DNA of 64,000 nt from Roseovarius marisflavi. Its GTDB lineage: Bacteria; Pseudomonadota; Alphaproteobacteria; Rhodobacterales; Rhodobacteraceae. The notes beneath the pieces are model-generated. The model had not been told where the DNA came from. It made no database searches and saw only the letters and a program-made list of their open reading frames with translations. Position numbers and translations under genes: made by a program. Shown here piece by piece: positions 1 through 7,786 of this stretch. Numbering within the stretch: the first letter of the stretch is position 1; each line of letters opens with the position of its first letter. Location: NCBI RefSeq assembly GCF_900142625.1, contig NZ_FRBN01000015.1:23682-87681 (forward strand), given 5' to 3'.

Positions 1-79
1 GAGCATCGCCCTGGTGCCTGTGGCCATGCATCATTCCCCCAGAGCGTTGGATCAAGGGATCCGTCGGAAAAGAGCTGGC

Positions 80-1423
80 TCAGCTGTCCTCCTGCGCCAA
101 AGGCACCTGAAAGCGCGCTTCAAACCCATCCGGCCGCCCCGTCGCCGGGGAGTGCAGGCTGAATCTTGCCTGCGCGCCGTCGGCGATGGCCTGAACGATC
201 GACAGGCCAAGGCCGCTTCCGTCCGCCGATGTGTTCTGGCCGCGCTCAAAGCGCGCGGTCAGGCGGGTCAGGGTTTCCGGCGCCAGTGCCGGGCCATCGT
301 TGCGCACGCTAAACAGGCCCTCACGGGTCAATCTGACCCGCACCGGGGCCTCGCCCGTGCCGTGGCGCAGGGCGTTTTCGACAAGGTTGCGCACCATGAT
401 GGCAAAGGCATCCGGGTCGAAATCAGAGAGCACCGGGCTGTCGGGCATCTCGGCCACGATCCGGTCGGCTCCGGCGGTCCGTTCAAAAGCGGACAGCGCC
501 AGGCACAGCACCGGGCGCAAGTCAGAGGCAGTCTCGCGGCGCAGACGCCCGCCCTCGGCGCGCGCCAATTGCATCAGCTTTTCCGACAGCCGGTTGAGCC
601 GCTTGAGCGCGGTTTCGATCTCGCCCGCCCTTGCCCCTGCGGTCGCGTCCTTGGTTTCGGCCATCAGCCTCTGGGTCTGGGCCAGGGCGGCGGCAACGGG
701 GGTGCGCAATTCATGCGCGGCATTGGCGGTAAAGCTGCGCTCGGCCTCAAGCGTGCGGCGCAGGCGGTCCAGAAGCTGGTTCACCGCATCCGACACCGGC
801 AGAAATTCATCCGGCAGGCTATCGGCGCCCACAGGCGACAGATCGCGCGCGCCGCGACTTGACAGGGTGCCGCTAAAGTCGCGCACCGGCGCAAGGCTGC
901 GCCGCACGATCAGCAAAAGACCGATCAGGCTCAGCGGGATCACCACGAAGAGCGGCAGGGCAAGCGTCATCAGGGATTCGCGCGCCACCTCGGCGCGGTG
1001 GGCAAGCGGCTCGGCAATGGCGATGGTGATCGTGCCGCGCAAAGCCGCGTCAAAATAGAGCCGATGCGTCGCCGTCTGGGAAAATCCCACATCTTCATAG
1101 GGCGGAAAAACCGCAATATCGGCAGAGTGCGAGCGCAGCAGGACGCGGCCCAGATCATCGCGCACGATATAGGTGAAATATTCTTCATGCTGGCGCAGGC
1201 TTGCGATGCGTTGGCTCACGCCCTCTTCGTCGCGATCAAGGATATCAAGCACCGCCAGCGGCAGAATGCGCTGTGCGGTTTCCTCTAGGGCGGAATCAAA
1301 CACCTCGTTCATCTCGCTGCGCAGCAGGGTCGCGGTAGCGAAAGCCGTGGCAAGCCACAAGACCGCAAGTCCAAGCCCAAGCCCAAGCGCCAGCCTACCT
1401 TGCAGAGATCCCGGAAGCCTCAC
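80..1423 (-). CDS. Two-component sensor histidine kinase (QseC/TctE-like)
   Basis: Inner-membrane sensor kinase of 447 residues. A first membrane helix lies at about residues 11-34, a periplasmic sensor region at about 35-151 and a second helix at about 152-174. A HAMP-like linker follows. The phosphoacceptor is His237 in the H-box 'AAHELRTPVAA'. The N-box is 'NLVENALRHG' and the ATP lid ends in 'GSGLGLSIVQAI'. Its start overlaps the stop of the upstream response regulator by 4 bases (ATGA), so the two are co-translated. The pair diverges from the PepSY/DUF2271/ApbE genes, which points to control of that module. The periplasmic domain has no motif I recognise, so the stimulus is unknown; metal or redox stress is an inference from context. 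Confidence 0.93.
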   Translation of the reverse strand: MRLPGSLQGRLALGLGLGLAVLWLATAFATATLLRSEMNEVFDSALEETAQRILPLAVLDILDRDEEGVSQRIASLRQHEEYFTYIVRDDLGRVLLRSHSADIAVFPPYEDVGFSQTATHRLYFDAALRGTITIAIAEPLAHRAEVARESLMTLALPLFVVIPLSLIGLLLIVRRSLAPVRDFSGTLSSRGARDLSPVGADSLPDEFLPVSDAVNQLLDRLRRTLEAERSFTANAAHELRTPVAAALAQTQRLMAETKDATAGARAGEIETALKRLNRLSEKLMQLARAEGGRLRRETASDLRPVLCLALSAFERTAGADRIVAEMPDSPVLSDFDPDAFAIMVRNLVENALRHGTGEAPVRVRLTREGLFSVRNDGPALAPETLTRLTARFERGQNTSADGSGLGLSIVQAIADGAQARFSLHSPATGRPDGFEARFQVPLAQEDS

Positions 1424-2079
1424 GCCGCGCCCAGCCGATAGCCAAGCCCACGCACCGTTTCGATGCGCTCGCGACCCAGCTTTTTGCGCAAGCGGCTGAC
1501 GTGAACCTCGATCGCGTTGCTTTCGATCTCTGTGTCAAAGGAATAAAGCCGCTCTTCGAGCTGCGCCTTTGACAAAAGCTGATTGGGGCGCTGAACGAGG
1601 GCCTCGAACAGCACCCATTCGCGCGCGGTCAGGGACACCGGCTTGCCTGCGCGGCGCACCGATCTGGCGGCAAGGTCGATTTCAAGGTCGCCCAAGGTGA
1701 CCAAGGGGTTGGGATTGCCGGAATAGCGCCGCGCCACCGCCCCGACCCGCGCCGAAAGCTCCGAGAGATCAAAGGGTTTGACCATGTAATCATCGGCGCC
1801 CGCGTTCAGCCCCTCGATCCGGTCGCTGATCTGATCAAGCGCTGTCAGGATGATCACCGGGGTCACATCGCCGCGCCCGCGCAGCGCGCGCAAAAACGGC
1901 TGGCCACGCCCATCGGGCAGCATCATGTCGAGCAGGATAAGGTCATAGTCGGCCACATCAAGATATTCGCCCGCCTCATCAAGCCGTTTGGCCCAATCGG
2001 TGGAATGGCCATCGGCCATGATCTGATCGCGCACCGCCGCCCCCAAAACAGTATCATCCTCAACCAGCAGCACCCGCAT
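1420..2079 (-). CDS. OmpR/QseB-type response regulator
   Basis: Cytoplasmic regulator of 219 residues. A receiver domain covers about 1-115, with acidic pocket E7/D8/D9, phospho-acceptor Asp51 in 'LILLDMMLP' and Lys101 in 'YMVKPF'. A winged-helix DNA-binding domain covers about 125-219 ('VHVSRLRKKLG' and 'VRGLGYRLG'). The start chosen is the ATG of 'MRVLLVEDD'. An in-frame upstream extension to 2172 would add 31 residues with no receiver homology and would run through the divergent promoter. It is the partner of the overlapping histidine kinase. The direct repeats at 2122-2144 and 2637-2661 are candidate binding sites. Confidence 0.93.
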   Translation of the reverse strand: MRVLLVEDDTVLGAAVRDQIMADGHSTDWAKRLDEAGEYLDVADYDLILLDMMLPDGRGQPFLRALRGRGDVTPVIILTALDQISDRIEGLNAGADDYMVKPFDLSELSARVGAVARRYSGNPNPLVTLGDLEIDLAARSVRRAGKPVSLTAREWVLFEALVQRPNQLLSKAQLEERLYSFDTEIESNAIEVHVSRLRKKLGRERIETVRGLGYRLGAA

Positions 2080-2121
2080 TTTCTTATCCGCTCCGTTCCG
2101 TTTGTCGGGCTCTCTATCACG

Positions 2122-2144
2122 CGCGAACCTGACGCGGACCTGAC
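2122..2144 (+). promoter_or_regulatory. Candidate OmpR-family operator (direct repeat, 11-bp period)
   Basis: The heptamer ACCTGAC occurs at 2127-2133 and again at 2138-2144, exactly 11 bp apart. This one-turn direct-repeat geometry is typical of OmpR/PhoB-family sites. The box sits between the divergent regulator (start 2079) and the small PepSY gene (start 2227). Its first 13 bases (CGCGAACCTGACG, 2122-2134) recur identically at 2637-2649. Binding by the adjacent regulator is inferred, not shown. Confidence 0.55.
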
Positions 2145-2226
2145 ACAGAAAAATGCCATGCTTCAGGTTCAAGTCAGCATAGCGCGCAATAAGACCCCAT
2201 CACCAGCAATCTCAGGAGATGGGAAA

Positions 2227-2625
2227 TTGAAAAAATATCTGATCGCAACGACATTCCTTGCCGGAATCGCCGCCGCAGGGGTTGCTCTGGCCGATGACGA
2301 CGACTGCAACGTGGCGATGTCCAACTGGCAGCCGCGCGAGGCGGTCAAGGCGATGGCCGAGGCCCAGGGCTGGAGCGTGCGCCGCATCAAGACCGATGAC
2401 GGTTGTTACGAGATCGACGGTCGCGATGCCCAGGGCCGCGAAATCGAGGTCAAGGTTGATCCCGGCACACTCGCCATCGTCGAGATAGAATATGAAGACG
2501 ACGATGATGATGATGATGACGACGATTACGGCAAGTCGCGCAAGAACGCCGCCCCTGCGGGCAGCGTCGCCCCGCCGGACAACGGCCTGTTCACACCGGG
2601 AAGCAAGCCGGTGGTCAAACAGTAA
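2227..2625 (+). CDS. Small secreted PepSY-domain protein with acidic tail
   Basis: A protein of 132 residues that starts at TTG (2227), preceded by AGGAG at 2214-2218. The longer in-frame ATG at 2005 would overlap the divergent regulator gene and bury the signal peptide. The signal peptide is residues 1-24 ('KKYLIATTFLAGIAAAGVALA'-type core). A PepSY-like domain follows at about 30-88 ('REAVKAMAEAQGWSVRRIK' and 'EIEVKVDPGTL'). A run of ten Asp at residues 91-100 comes next, then a Pro/Gly/Lys tail. PepSY proteins beside two-component pairs are common; an inhibitory, metal-binding or electron-transfer-accessory role is inference. It is the first gene of the flavinylation module. Confidence 0.85.
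   Translation: MKKYLIATTFLAGIAAAGVALADDDDCNVAMSNWQPREAVKAMAEAQGWSVRRIKTDDGCYEIDGRDAQGREIEVKVDPGTLAIVEIEYEDDDDDDDDDDYGKSRKNAAPAGSVAPPDNGLFTPGSKPVVKQ
2497..2526 (+). repeat. GAY triplet repeat encoding ten Asp
   Basis: Ten consecutive GAC/GAT codons, including five GAT in a row, encode the poly-Asp run of the PepSY protein. Such a tract could change length by slippage. A metal-binding role is only a guess. Confidence 0.9.
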
Positions 2626-2636
2626 TCCGCGCATCC

Positions 2637-2661
2637 CGCGAACCTGACGGCTGGCTGACGG
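2637..2661 (+). promoter_or_regulatory. Second copy of the OmpR-type direct-repeat box
   Basis: CGCGAACCTGACG at 2637-2649 is identical to 2122-2134. It is followed by a second CTGACG-type half-site, giving CTGACGG at 2644-2650 and again at 2655-2661, with an 11-bp period. It lies about 80 bases upstream of the DUF2271 gene, so that gene may have its own promoter under the same regulator. Confidence 0.5.
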
Positions 2662-2683
2662 GTTTTCTTTCAAACCGTCAGCC
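2653..2683 (+). terminator. Hairpin between the PepSY and DUF2271 genes
   Basis: The 5' arm (2653-2665, GGCTGACGGGTTT) pairs with AAACCGTCAGCC (2672-2683) with one bulged G. No good T-tract follows, so it may be a weak terminator, an attenuator or an mRNA stabiliser. It overlaps the right half of the candidate regulator box. Confidence 0.4.
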
Positions 2684-2742
2684 GCGCTTCAGCCCGGCCC
2701 GTCACACAGGGGCCAATCAAAAGACACCCAGGAGATGACACC

Positions 2743-3207
2743 ATGAAAACCCTGCTCGCCATGCTTGCCCTGACCACGGCGCTTTCTGCCCCGGCACTGG
2801 CCGCGCCGGTCACCTTGACCACCAACCTTTCAAACTATGGCGGCGATGGCGCCTATCTTGCGCTTTATGTCACCGACGCCAAGGGCGCCTATAAAGGCAG
2901 CCTCTGGATGGCCGGAGGCAAGGCGAAATATTACAAGCACCTGAGCGACTGGCACCGCGCCACCGGCGGCAATACCGCCGAGATCAGCGGCATCACCGGC
3001 GCCAGCGTCGGCGCGGGCCGTCAGCTCAAGATCACGCTCGATCTGTCGGATGCGCTGTTTGATGCGGGCTATGAGCTTCATATCGACGCCGCCGTCGAAG
3101 ACTTTCGCGACAGCCCCTCCGAGGTGGTCGTTCCGCTGACACGTGCCGGAGCCAACAAACCCGTCGCAGGACGCCACTATATCCGTGATTTCACCTACGG
3201 CATGTAA
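2743..3207 (+). CDS. DUF2271 domain protein, probable ApbE flavinylation substrate
   Basis: Periplasmic protein of 154 residues with a Sec signal peptide (about 1-20, 'ALSAPALA'). The rest is a compact DUF2271 beta-rich domain ('NYGGDGAYLALYVTD' and 'GSLWMAGGKAKYYKHLSDW'). Residues 82-88 read SGITGAS, which resembles the [S/T]GA[T/S] signature to which ApbE attaches FMN; Thr85 is the candidate attachment residue. DUF2271 proteins are reported ApbE substrates, and the apbE-like gene lies two genes downstream. The start has AGGAG about 8 bases upstream. The likely role is a covalent-flavin electron carrier fed by the adjacent membrane reductase. The exact residue and the terminal acceptor are inference. 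Confidence 0.88.
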   Translation: MKTLLAMLALTTALSAPALAAPVTLTTNLSNYGGDGAYLALYVTDAKGAYKGSLWMAGGKAKYYKHLSDWHRATGGNTAEISGITGASVGAGRQLKITLDLSDALFDAGYELHIDAAVEDFRDSPSEVVVPLTRAGANKPVAGRHYIRDFTYGM

Positions 3208-3232
3208 GCCAAGTAGGCGAAAGGGCCCTGCC

Positions 3233-5446
3233 ATGTTGCGCAATCTGCACAAAATCCCCGGTCTGATCGCGGCGATCCTGATCATCGTGATCACGCTGAG
3301 CGGCACGGTCCTTTCCGTCCTGCCCGCATGGGAGGTCGTGGCAGAGGTCCCGTCCCGCCCCGAGGCAGGCCTCAGCGTGGCGACGCTGGTCGATCGCATC
3401 GCGATCGCCTATCCCGGTGTCGAGCAGATCAAGCGCTCACCCTCGGGCAAGATCACCGCGTTTTACTTTGACGGCGGCCAGCCCGGCGCAGAGGTGATTG
3501 ATCCCGCAACCGGCATCGGTGTCGGCCCCTATCAACGCTCGGATTTTGCGCGCTGGATGACCAATCTGCACCGCTCGCTGTTTCTGGATGATGCCGGTCG
3601 GTGGGCGGTTGCCGCCGGCGCGGTCTCTCTTTTGATGCTCTCGGTGTCGGGGCTGATGCTGACGGCGCGGCGTGTGGGCGGGTGGCGGCATTTCTTTTCC
3701 CGCTTGCGTGGCCCCCTGACCGGGCGGCTTCATGTCGAGGTGGCGCGCCTTAGCGTTGCCGGGCTGTTGCTTTCGTCGGTGACCGCGCTTTTCATGGTTG
3801 CAAGCACCTTTGGCCTTATTCCCGAGGCGGAAAACCCCCCGGCGTTTCCGCGCGTGGTCAGCGAACAGACCGGCGCCATCCCCGGCACCATGGCCTTGCT
3901 CCGCAACACCCCCGTCAGCGCGCTGCGCGAGCTTACCTTTCCCTATCCGGGTGATCCCACGGATGTGTTCAAGCTCACCACCGATACCGGCGAAGGCTAT
4001 ATCGACCAAGGCACTGGCGAGACGCTGATCTGGGCCGATGCCGGCCTCTGGCAGCGGGTGAACGAGACGATCTATATGCTGCATACCGGGCAAGGCGCGG
4101 CCCTGCTTGGGGTGGTGCTTGGCCTGATGGCGCTTGGCGCGCCGTTCATGGCGGTGACCGGCGCAATGCTCTGGCTGCAATCGCGCCGCGCGCGGCCCCG
4201 GATCAAGGGCAACATGCCCGCCGGGCAAGCCGATACCATCGTGTTGGTCGGCAGTGAGGGCGGCAGCACCTGGGGCTTTGCCGCGACGCTTCACCGCGCG
4301 CTGCAAGAGGCCGGGCACAAAGTTCATACCGGCGCGATGTCGGGCTTTCGCCCCGAGCGTTACACGCGCGCCGCGCAGATGATCGTACTGGCCGCCACCT
4401 ATGGCGATGGTACGGCGCCGACCTCGGCCAAGGGGTTTCTTGACCGTCTTGCGGCCCTGCCGCAGGCCCCCGAGATGTCGCTTGCCGTGCTTGGCTTTGG
4501 CGACCGACAGTTCCCGCACTTCTGCGCTTACGCCGCCGAGGTGGCGCGGCTGGCCGATCAAAAAGGCTGGTCCTCGCTACTGCCGACGGGCACGATTGAT
4601 CGTCAATCCCCACAGGAATTCGCCCGCTGGGGCCATGCCCTTGGCGAGGCGCTTGGCCATCCGCTTGAACTCTCGCACAGCCCGATGATCCCGAAAAGTC
4701 AGGCGCTTACGCTTGTGTCGCGCCGCGATTATGGCTCTGACATGCAGACCCCTTCGGCGATCCTGCGCTTTGCCCTGCCCCGGACCGGCCCCATCGCGCG
4801 GCTGATGGGGCGCGGCTTTGCCAGGTTCTCGGCGGGTGACCTTTTGGGCATTGTGCCCGAAGGCGCAAGCATGCCGCGGTTTTATTCGCTGGCCTCGGGG
4901 CAGGCGGATGGTTTTGTCGAAATCTGCGTCAGCCGTCATCCCGGCGGGCTGTGCTCGGGGCAGCTTTTGGCGCTCAAACCCGGTGACAGCGTTCAGGGCT
5001 TCCTGCGCCCCAGCCCCGATTTCCGCCCGCAGACCAATGCCAAGCCGGTGATCCTGATCGGGGCCGGCACCGGGATCGGGCCGTTGGCCGGGTTTGCCCG
5101 ATCCAACCGGCCGGGGCGCGAGATGCACCTGTATTTCGGTGCGCGCCACCCCGACAGCGATCTCTTCTACGGCGAGGAAATTCAGGATTGGCAAGGCGAT
5201 GGTCGGCTTGCCTCGGTGACCACCGCATTTTCGCGCACCGACACGCGCAGCTATGTGCAGGACGCCCTGCGCAGTGACGCGACCCGGATTTCCCGGCTGA
5301 TCAATGACGGCGCGCAGGTTCTGGTCTGCGGTGGTCGCGATATGGCCTCCGGCGTGGCCGAGGCCCTGGCCGACATCCTTGCCCCCACCGGATTGACACC
5401 GGCCCTTTTGAAAGCTGAAGGATATTATGTTGAAGACACTTACTAA
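3233..5446 (+). CDS. PepSY-associated membrane flavoreductase (flavodoxin + NADPH/FAD reductase fusion)
   Basis: Fusion protein of 737 residues. The N-terminal helix (about 8-30) and further helices around 'AVAAGAVSLLMLSVSGLML', 'LSVAGLLLSSVTALFMVAS' and 'LLGVVLGLMALGAPFMAV' enclose a PepSY-type region. A flavodoxin-like domain follows ('TIVLVGSEGGSTWGFA', 'LAATYGDGTAPTS'). The C-terminal ferredoxin-NADP-reductase module has FAD motif 'RFYSL' and nucleotide motif 'GAGTGIGPLAGF'. This is the layout expected for a protein that moves electrons from cytosolic NAD(P)H through FAD and FMN across the membrane to a periplasmic flavoprotein. The start is ATG at 3233; an upstream in-frame ATG at 3143 lies inside the preceding gene. 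Its 3' end overlaps apbE by 20 bases. Confidence 0.9.
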   Translation: MLRNLHKIPGLIAAILIIVITLSGTVLSVLPAWEVVAEVPSRPEAGLSVATLVDRIAIAYPGVEQIKRSPSGKITAFYFDGGQPGAEVIDPATGIGVGPYQRSDFARWMTNLHRSLFLDDAGRWAVAAGAVSLLMLSVSGLMLTARRVGGWRHFFSRLRGPLTGRLHVEVARLSVAGLLLSSVTALFMVASTFGLIPEAENPPAFPRVVSEQTGAIPGTMALLRNTPVSALRELTFPYPGDPTDVFKLTTDTGEGYIDQGTGETLIWADAGLWQRVNETIYMLHTGQGAALLGVVLGLMALGAPFMAVTGAMLWLQSRRARPRIKGNMPAGQADTIVLVGSEGGSTWGFAATLHRALQEAGHKVHTGAMSGFRPERYTRAAQMIVLAATYGDGTAPTSAKGFLDRLAALPQAPEMSLAVLGFGDRQFPHFCAYAAEVARLADQKGWSSLLPTGTIDRQSPQEFARWGHALGEALGHPLELSHSPMIPKSQALTLVSRRDYGSDMQTPSAILRFALPRTGPIARLMGRGFARFSAGDLLGIVPEGASMPRFYSLASGQADGFVEICVSRHPGGLCSGQLLALKPGDSVQGFLRPSPDFRPQTNAKPVILIGAGTGIGPLAGFARSNRPGREMHLYFGARHPDSDLFYGEEIQDWQGDGRLASVTTAFSRTDTRSYVQDALRSDATRISRLINDGAQVLVCGGRDMASGVAEALADILAPTGLTPALLKAEGYYVEDTY

Positions 5447-6362
5447 ATTGACCCGCCACACCCTGAGCGGGCCGACGATGGGCACCCGCTGGTCGGCGCA
5501 ATTTCATGCCCCTGACACGGTTGATCCGACGAAAATCGAGGCGGCATTGGCCGAAAGCGTCGCGGTGGTCGATCGGCAGATGTCGACCTGGACACCCGAC
5601 AGCGACCTGATGCGCCTGAACCGCGCGTCGTTGGGGGAATGGATCACCCTGCCGCCTGAATTGATGACGGTGCTCAAACGCGCGCTTGAGATCGGGCGGC
5701 TGTCGGACGGGGCCTTTGATATCGCCATCGGCGACGCCGTCACCGCCTGGGGGTTTGGCGCAGAAGGCTATGACACCGACGCCATGCGCCGCGCCTTGAT
5801 TCACCCCCGCCCCAAAGCGCATGAAATGCTGGAGCTTGACCACACCGCGCAACGGCTGCGCAAATCCGCAGCTGGGACGCTTGACCTCTCGGGCATCGCC
5901 AAGGGCTTTGGCGTCGATCAGATGGTTGCCGTGCTGGCGCGCTTTGGCATCGAACATGCGCTTGTCGGGCTTGACGGCGAATTGCGCGCCATCGGTCAGC
6001 GCCCCGAGGGCACGCCCTGGACCGTCGCGCTTGAAAAGCCCGACTACGAGGTGCGCGCGCCGCTCTCAATCCTTGAACTGCACGACAGTGCGGCCGCCAC
6101 ATCGGGCGATTATCGCCATTGGGTCGATCTTGGCACACAGCGCCTCTCGCATACGATGGACCCGGCGCGCGGCGGCCCGGTGCTGGGGGCGGCGGCCTCG
6201 GTCACGGTGCTGGCCGATACCTGTATGAACGCCGACGCCTGGGCCACCGCATTCATGGTGATGGGCAAGGACAAGGCCGCGATTCTGGCCAGCGATCAGG
6301 GGCTGAGTGCGATCTTTGTCGAGCGCCGCGGCGAAACCCTGCGCCAGACCTATGTCGGCTAG
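5427..6362 (+). CDS. apbE: FAD:protein FMN transferase (ApbE family)
   Basis: Enzyme of 311 residues that transfers FMN from FAD to Ser/Thr of target flavoproteins with Mg2+. Family hallmarks are 'GPTMGTRWSAQF', 'DLSGIAKGFGVDQM' (FAD/metal site), 'GLDGELRAIGQRP', 'RLSHTMDPARGGPV' and the metal-binding 'LADTCMNADAWATAFMVMG'. Translation overlaps the preceding reductase by 20 bases. A TGA at 5409-5411 closes the frame upstream, so no signal peptide or lipobox can be added. The N-terminus ('MLKTLTKLTRHTLSG') is not a convincing export signal, although many Gram-negative ApbE proteins are periplasmic lipoproteins. Its presumed substrate, the DUF2271 protein, is exported, so the site of modification is an open question. 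Confidence 0.95.
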   Translation: MLKTLTKLTRHTLSGPTMGTRWSAQFHAPDTVDPTKIEAALAESVAVVDRQMSTWTPDSDLMRLNRASLGEWITLPPELMTVLKRALEIGRLSDGAFDIAIGDAVTAWGFGAEGYDTDAMRRALIHPRPKAHEMLELDHTAQRLRKSAAGTLDLSGIAKGFGVDQMVAVLARFGIEHALVGLDGELRAIGQRPEGTPWTVALEKPDYEVRAPLSILELHDSAAATSGDYRHWVDLGTQRLSHTMDPARGGPVLGAAASVTVLADTCMNADAWATAFMVMGKDKAAILASDQGLSAIFVERRGETLRQTYVG

Positions 6363-6414
6363 GGACCACCGGGCGGCTGGCAGAGCGCGGGCATTGGGGT
6401 AATATGGCCCCATC

Positions 6415-7668
6415 ATGCCAAGCCTTTGCCGCGATTGCCTTGACCGATTCGACACTGGCGCGCGCTGTCCCACCTGCGGCAGCCCGCGGGTGATTGCGCA
6501 TGACGAGCTGTTTCAGCTTTCCATCGCCCATATGGATTGCGATGCGTTTTATGCCAGCGTGGAAAAGCGCGACAATCCGGAACTGGCAGATAAGCCGCTT
6601 ATCATCGGCGGGGGTCGGCGCGGGGTGGTCTCGACCGCCTGTTACATCGCGCGGATTCGCGGCGTGCGCTCGGCGATGCCGATGTTTCAGGCGCTGAAAC
6701 TCTGCCCCGAGGCGGTGGTGATCAAGCCGCGCATGCAGGTCTATGCCGATGTCTCGCGCCAGATCCGCGCGATGATGCAGGCGCTGACCCCCGCGATCGA
6801 ACCCTTGTCGCTGGACGAGGCGTTTCTTGATCTCACCGGCACAGAGCGGCTTCATGGCGCGCCGCCCGCCGTGATGCTGGCAGGGCTGGTGCGCCAGATG
6901 CGCAGCGAGCTTGGCCTTACCGGGTCAATCGGGCTTAGCCACAACAAGTTTCTTGCCAAGATCGCCTCGGACCTCGACAAGCCACAGGGGTTTTCGGTGA
7001 TTGGCGCGGGCGAAACCGCCGGTTTTCTGCGCGACAAACCCGTCAGCCTGATCTGGGGCGTCGGGCAGAGCACACGCACCGCGCTCAACGCGGCGGGCAT
7101 TCGCACTTTTGCCGATTTGCTCCGCTGGGAACGAGAAGACCTGAGCGCGCGGTTCGGGGCCATGGGCGGGCGGCTCTGGTATCTGGCGCGCGGGCGCGAT
7201 GCGCGCCGGGTCTCGGCGCATGAGCCGGTGAAATCCATCTCGAACGAGACCACATTTTTCGAGGATACCAAGGACGCCGATATCCTTGACGGGCATTTGT
7301 GGCGGCTGTCGGAAAAGGTGGCGGATCGCGCCAAGGCCAAAGAGATCGCCGGGCGGGTCGTGACCCTCAAGCTCAAGCGCAGTGATCATTCGCTGATCAC
7401 CCGCAGGCAAGCGTTGCGCGATGCGACCCAGCTTGCCGATACGCTCTATCGCTCGGCGCGCGGTTTGATGGATCACCTGCCCAAAGGGGCCGCTTATCGG
7501 CTGATCGGGGTGGGCCTTTCGGAGCTTGGACCAGAGGCAGGCGCGGATCGCTCTGGCGATCTGCTTGATCCGCAGGCGGTGCAGCGCGGCAAGGCGGAAA
7601 AGGCCACCGATCTGATTCGTCAGAAATTTGGCGCGGATGCGATTCTCAAGGGCCGCGCGCTGCGCTGA
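6415..7668 (+). CDS. dinB: DNA polymerase IV with N-terminal Cys4 knuckle
   Basis: Y-family translesion polymerase of 417 residues. Catalytic acidic motifs are 'HMDCDAFYASVE' (Asp41) and 'SLDEAFLDLTG'. The helix-hairpin-helix region ('IWGVGQSTRTALNAAGI') and little-finger domain follow. Residues 1-25 add a CxxC-N9-CxxC element (Cys5, Cys8, Cys18, Cys21) that looks like a zinc knuckle absent from E. coli DinB. I know similar N-termini from rhodobacterial DinB proteins, so the extension is probably genuine. I see no LexA box in the 52 bases upstream, in contrast to imuB at the other end of the window. The gene appears monocistronic. Confidence 0.95.
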   Translation: MPSLCRDCLDRFDTGARCPTCGSPRVIAHDELFQLSIAHMDCDAFYASVEKRDNPELADKPLIIGGGRRGVVSTACYIARIRGVRSAMPMFQALKLCPEAVVIKPRMQVYADVSRQIRAMMQALTPAIEPLSLDEAFLDLTGTERLHGAPPAVMLAGLVRQMRSELGLTGSIGLSHNKFLAKIASDLDKPQGFSVIGAGETAGFLRDKPVSLIWGVGQSTRTALNAAGIRTFADLLRWEREDLSARFGAMGGRLWYLARGRDARRVSAHEPVKSISNETTFFEDTKDADILDGHLWRLSEKVADRAKAKEIAGRVVTLKLKRSDHSLITRRQALRDATQLADTLYRSARGLMDHLPKGAAYRLIGVGLSELGPEAGADRSGDLLDPQAVQRGKAEKATDLIRQKFGADAILKGRALR

Positions 7669-7732
7669 GAGGTGCGGCCAAAGGCATTGGCATCTACCAT
7701 CAAAGCCGGGTCATGCACCCAGAGGGCGGAAT

Positions 7733-7755
7733 GAGTATTTGGACCAAGAAGAAGG
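7733..7755 (+). repeat. Dispersed GAGTATTT...CCAAGAAGAAG element, copy 1
   Basis: GAGTATTTGGACCAAGAAGAAGG, in the 118-base gap between dinB and the convergent amidohydrolase gene. It closely matches the elements at 45635-45657 and 45794-45816 and, less well, 15232-15254. Function unknown. Confidence 0.55.
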
Positions 7756-7786
7756 TCACAGCGCTCTGACAACAGGCTTTTGGGGG

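Noticed and set aside
1..27. Possible 5' end of a minus-strand gene (ATG at 27, reading MATGTRAML)
   Set aside because: Only nine codons are in the window; a GGGGGA lies at suitable distance but nothing can be verified.
14..862. Long plus-strand ORF across the histidine kinase gene
   Set aside because: It lies antisense to a clear kinase, with Arg/Gly/His-rich composition typical of a high-GC shadow frame.
2653..2683. Full rho-independent terminator after the small PepSY gene
   Set aside because: The stem is good but no T-tract follows; kept only as a low-confidence hairpin.
3437..4561. 374-codon minus-strand ORF across the PepSY reductase
   Set aside because: Antisense to a well-supported gene; no domain or signal recognisable.
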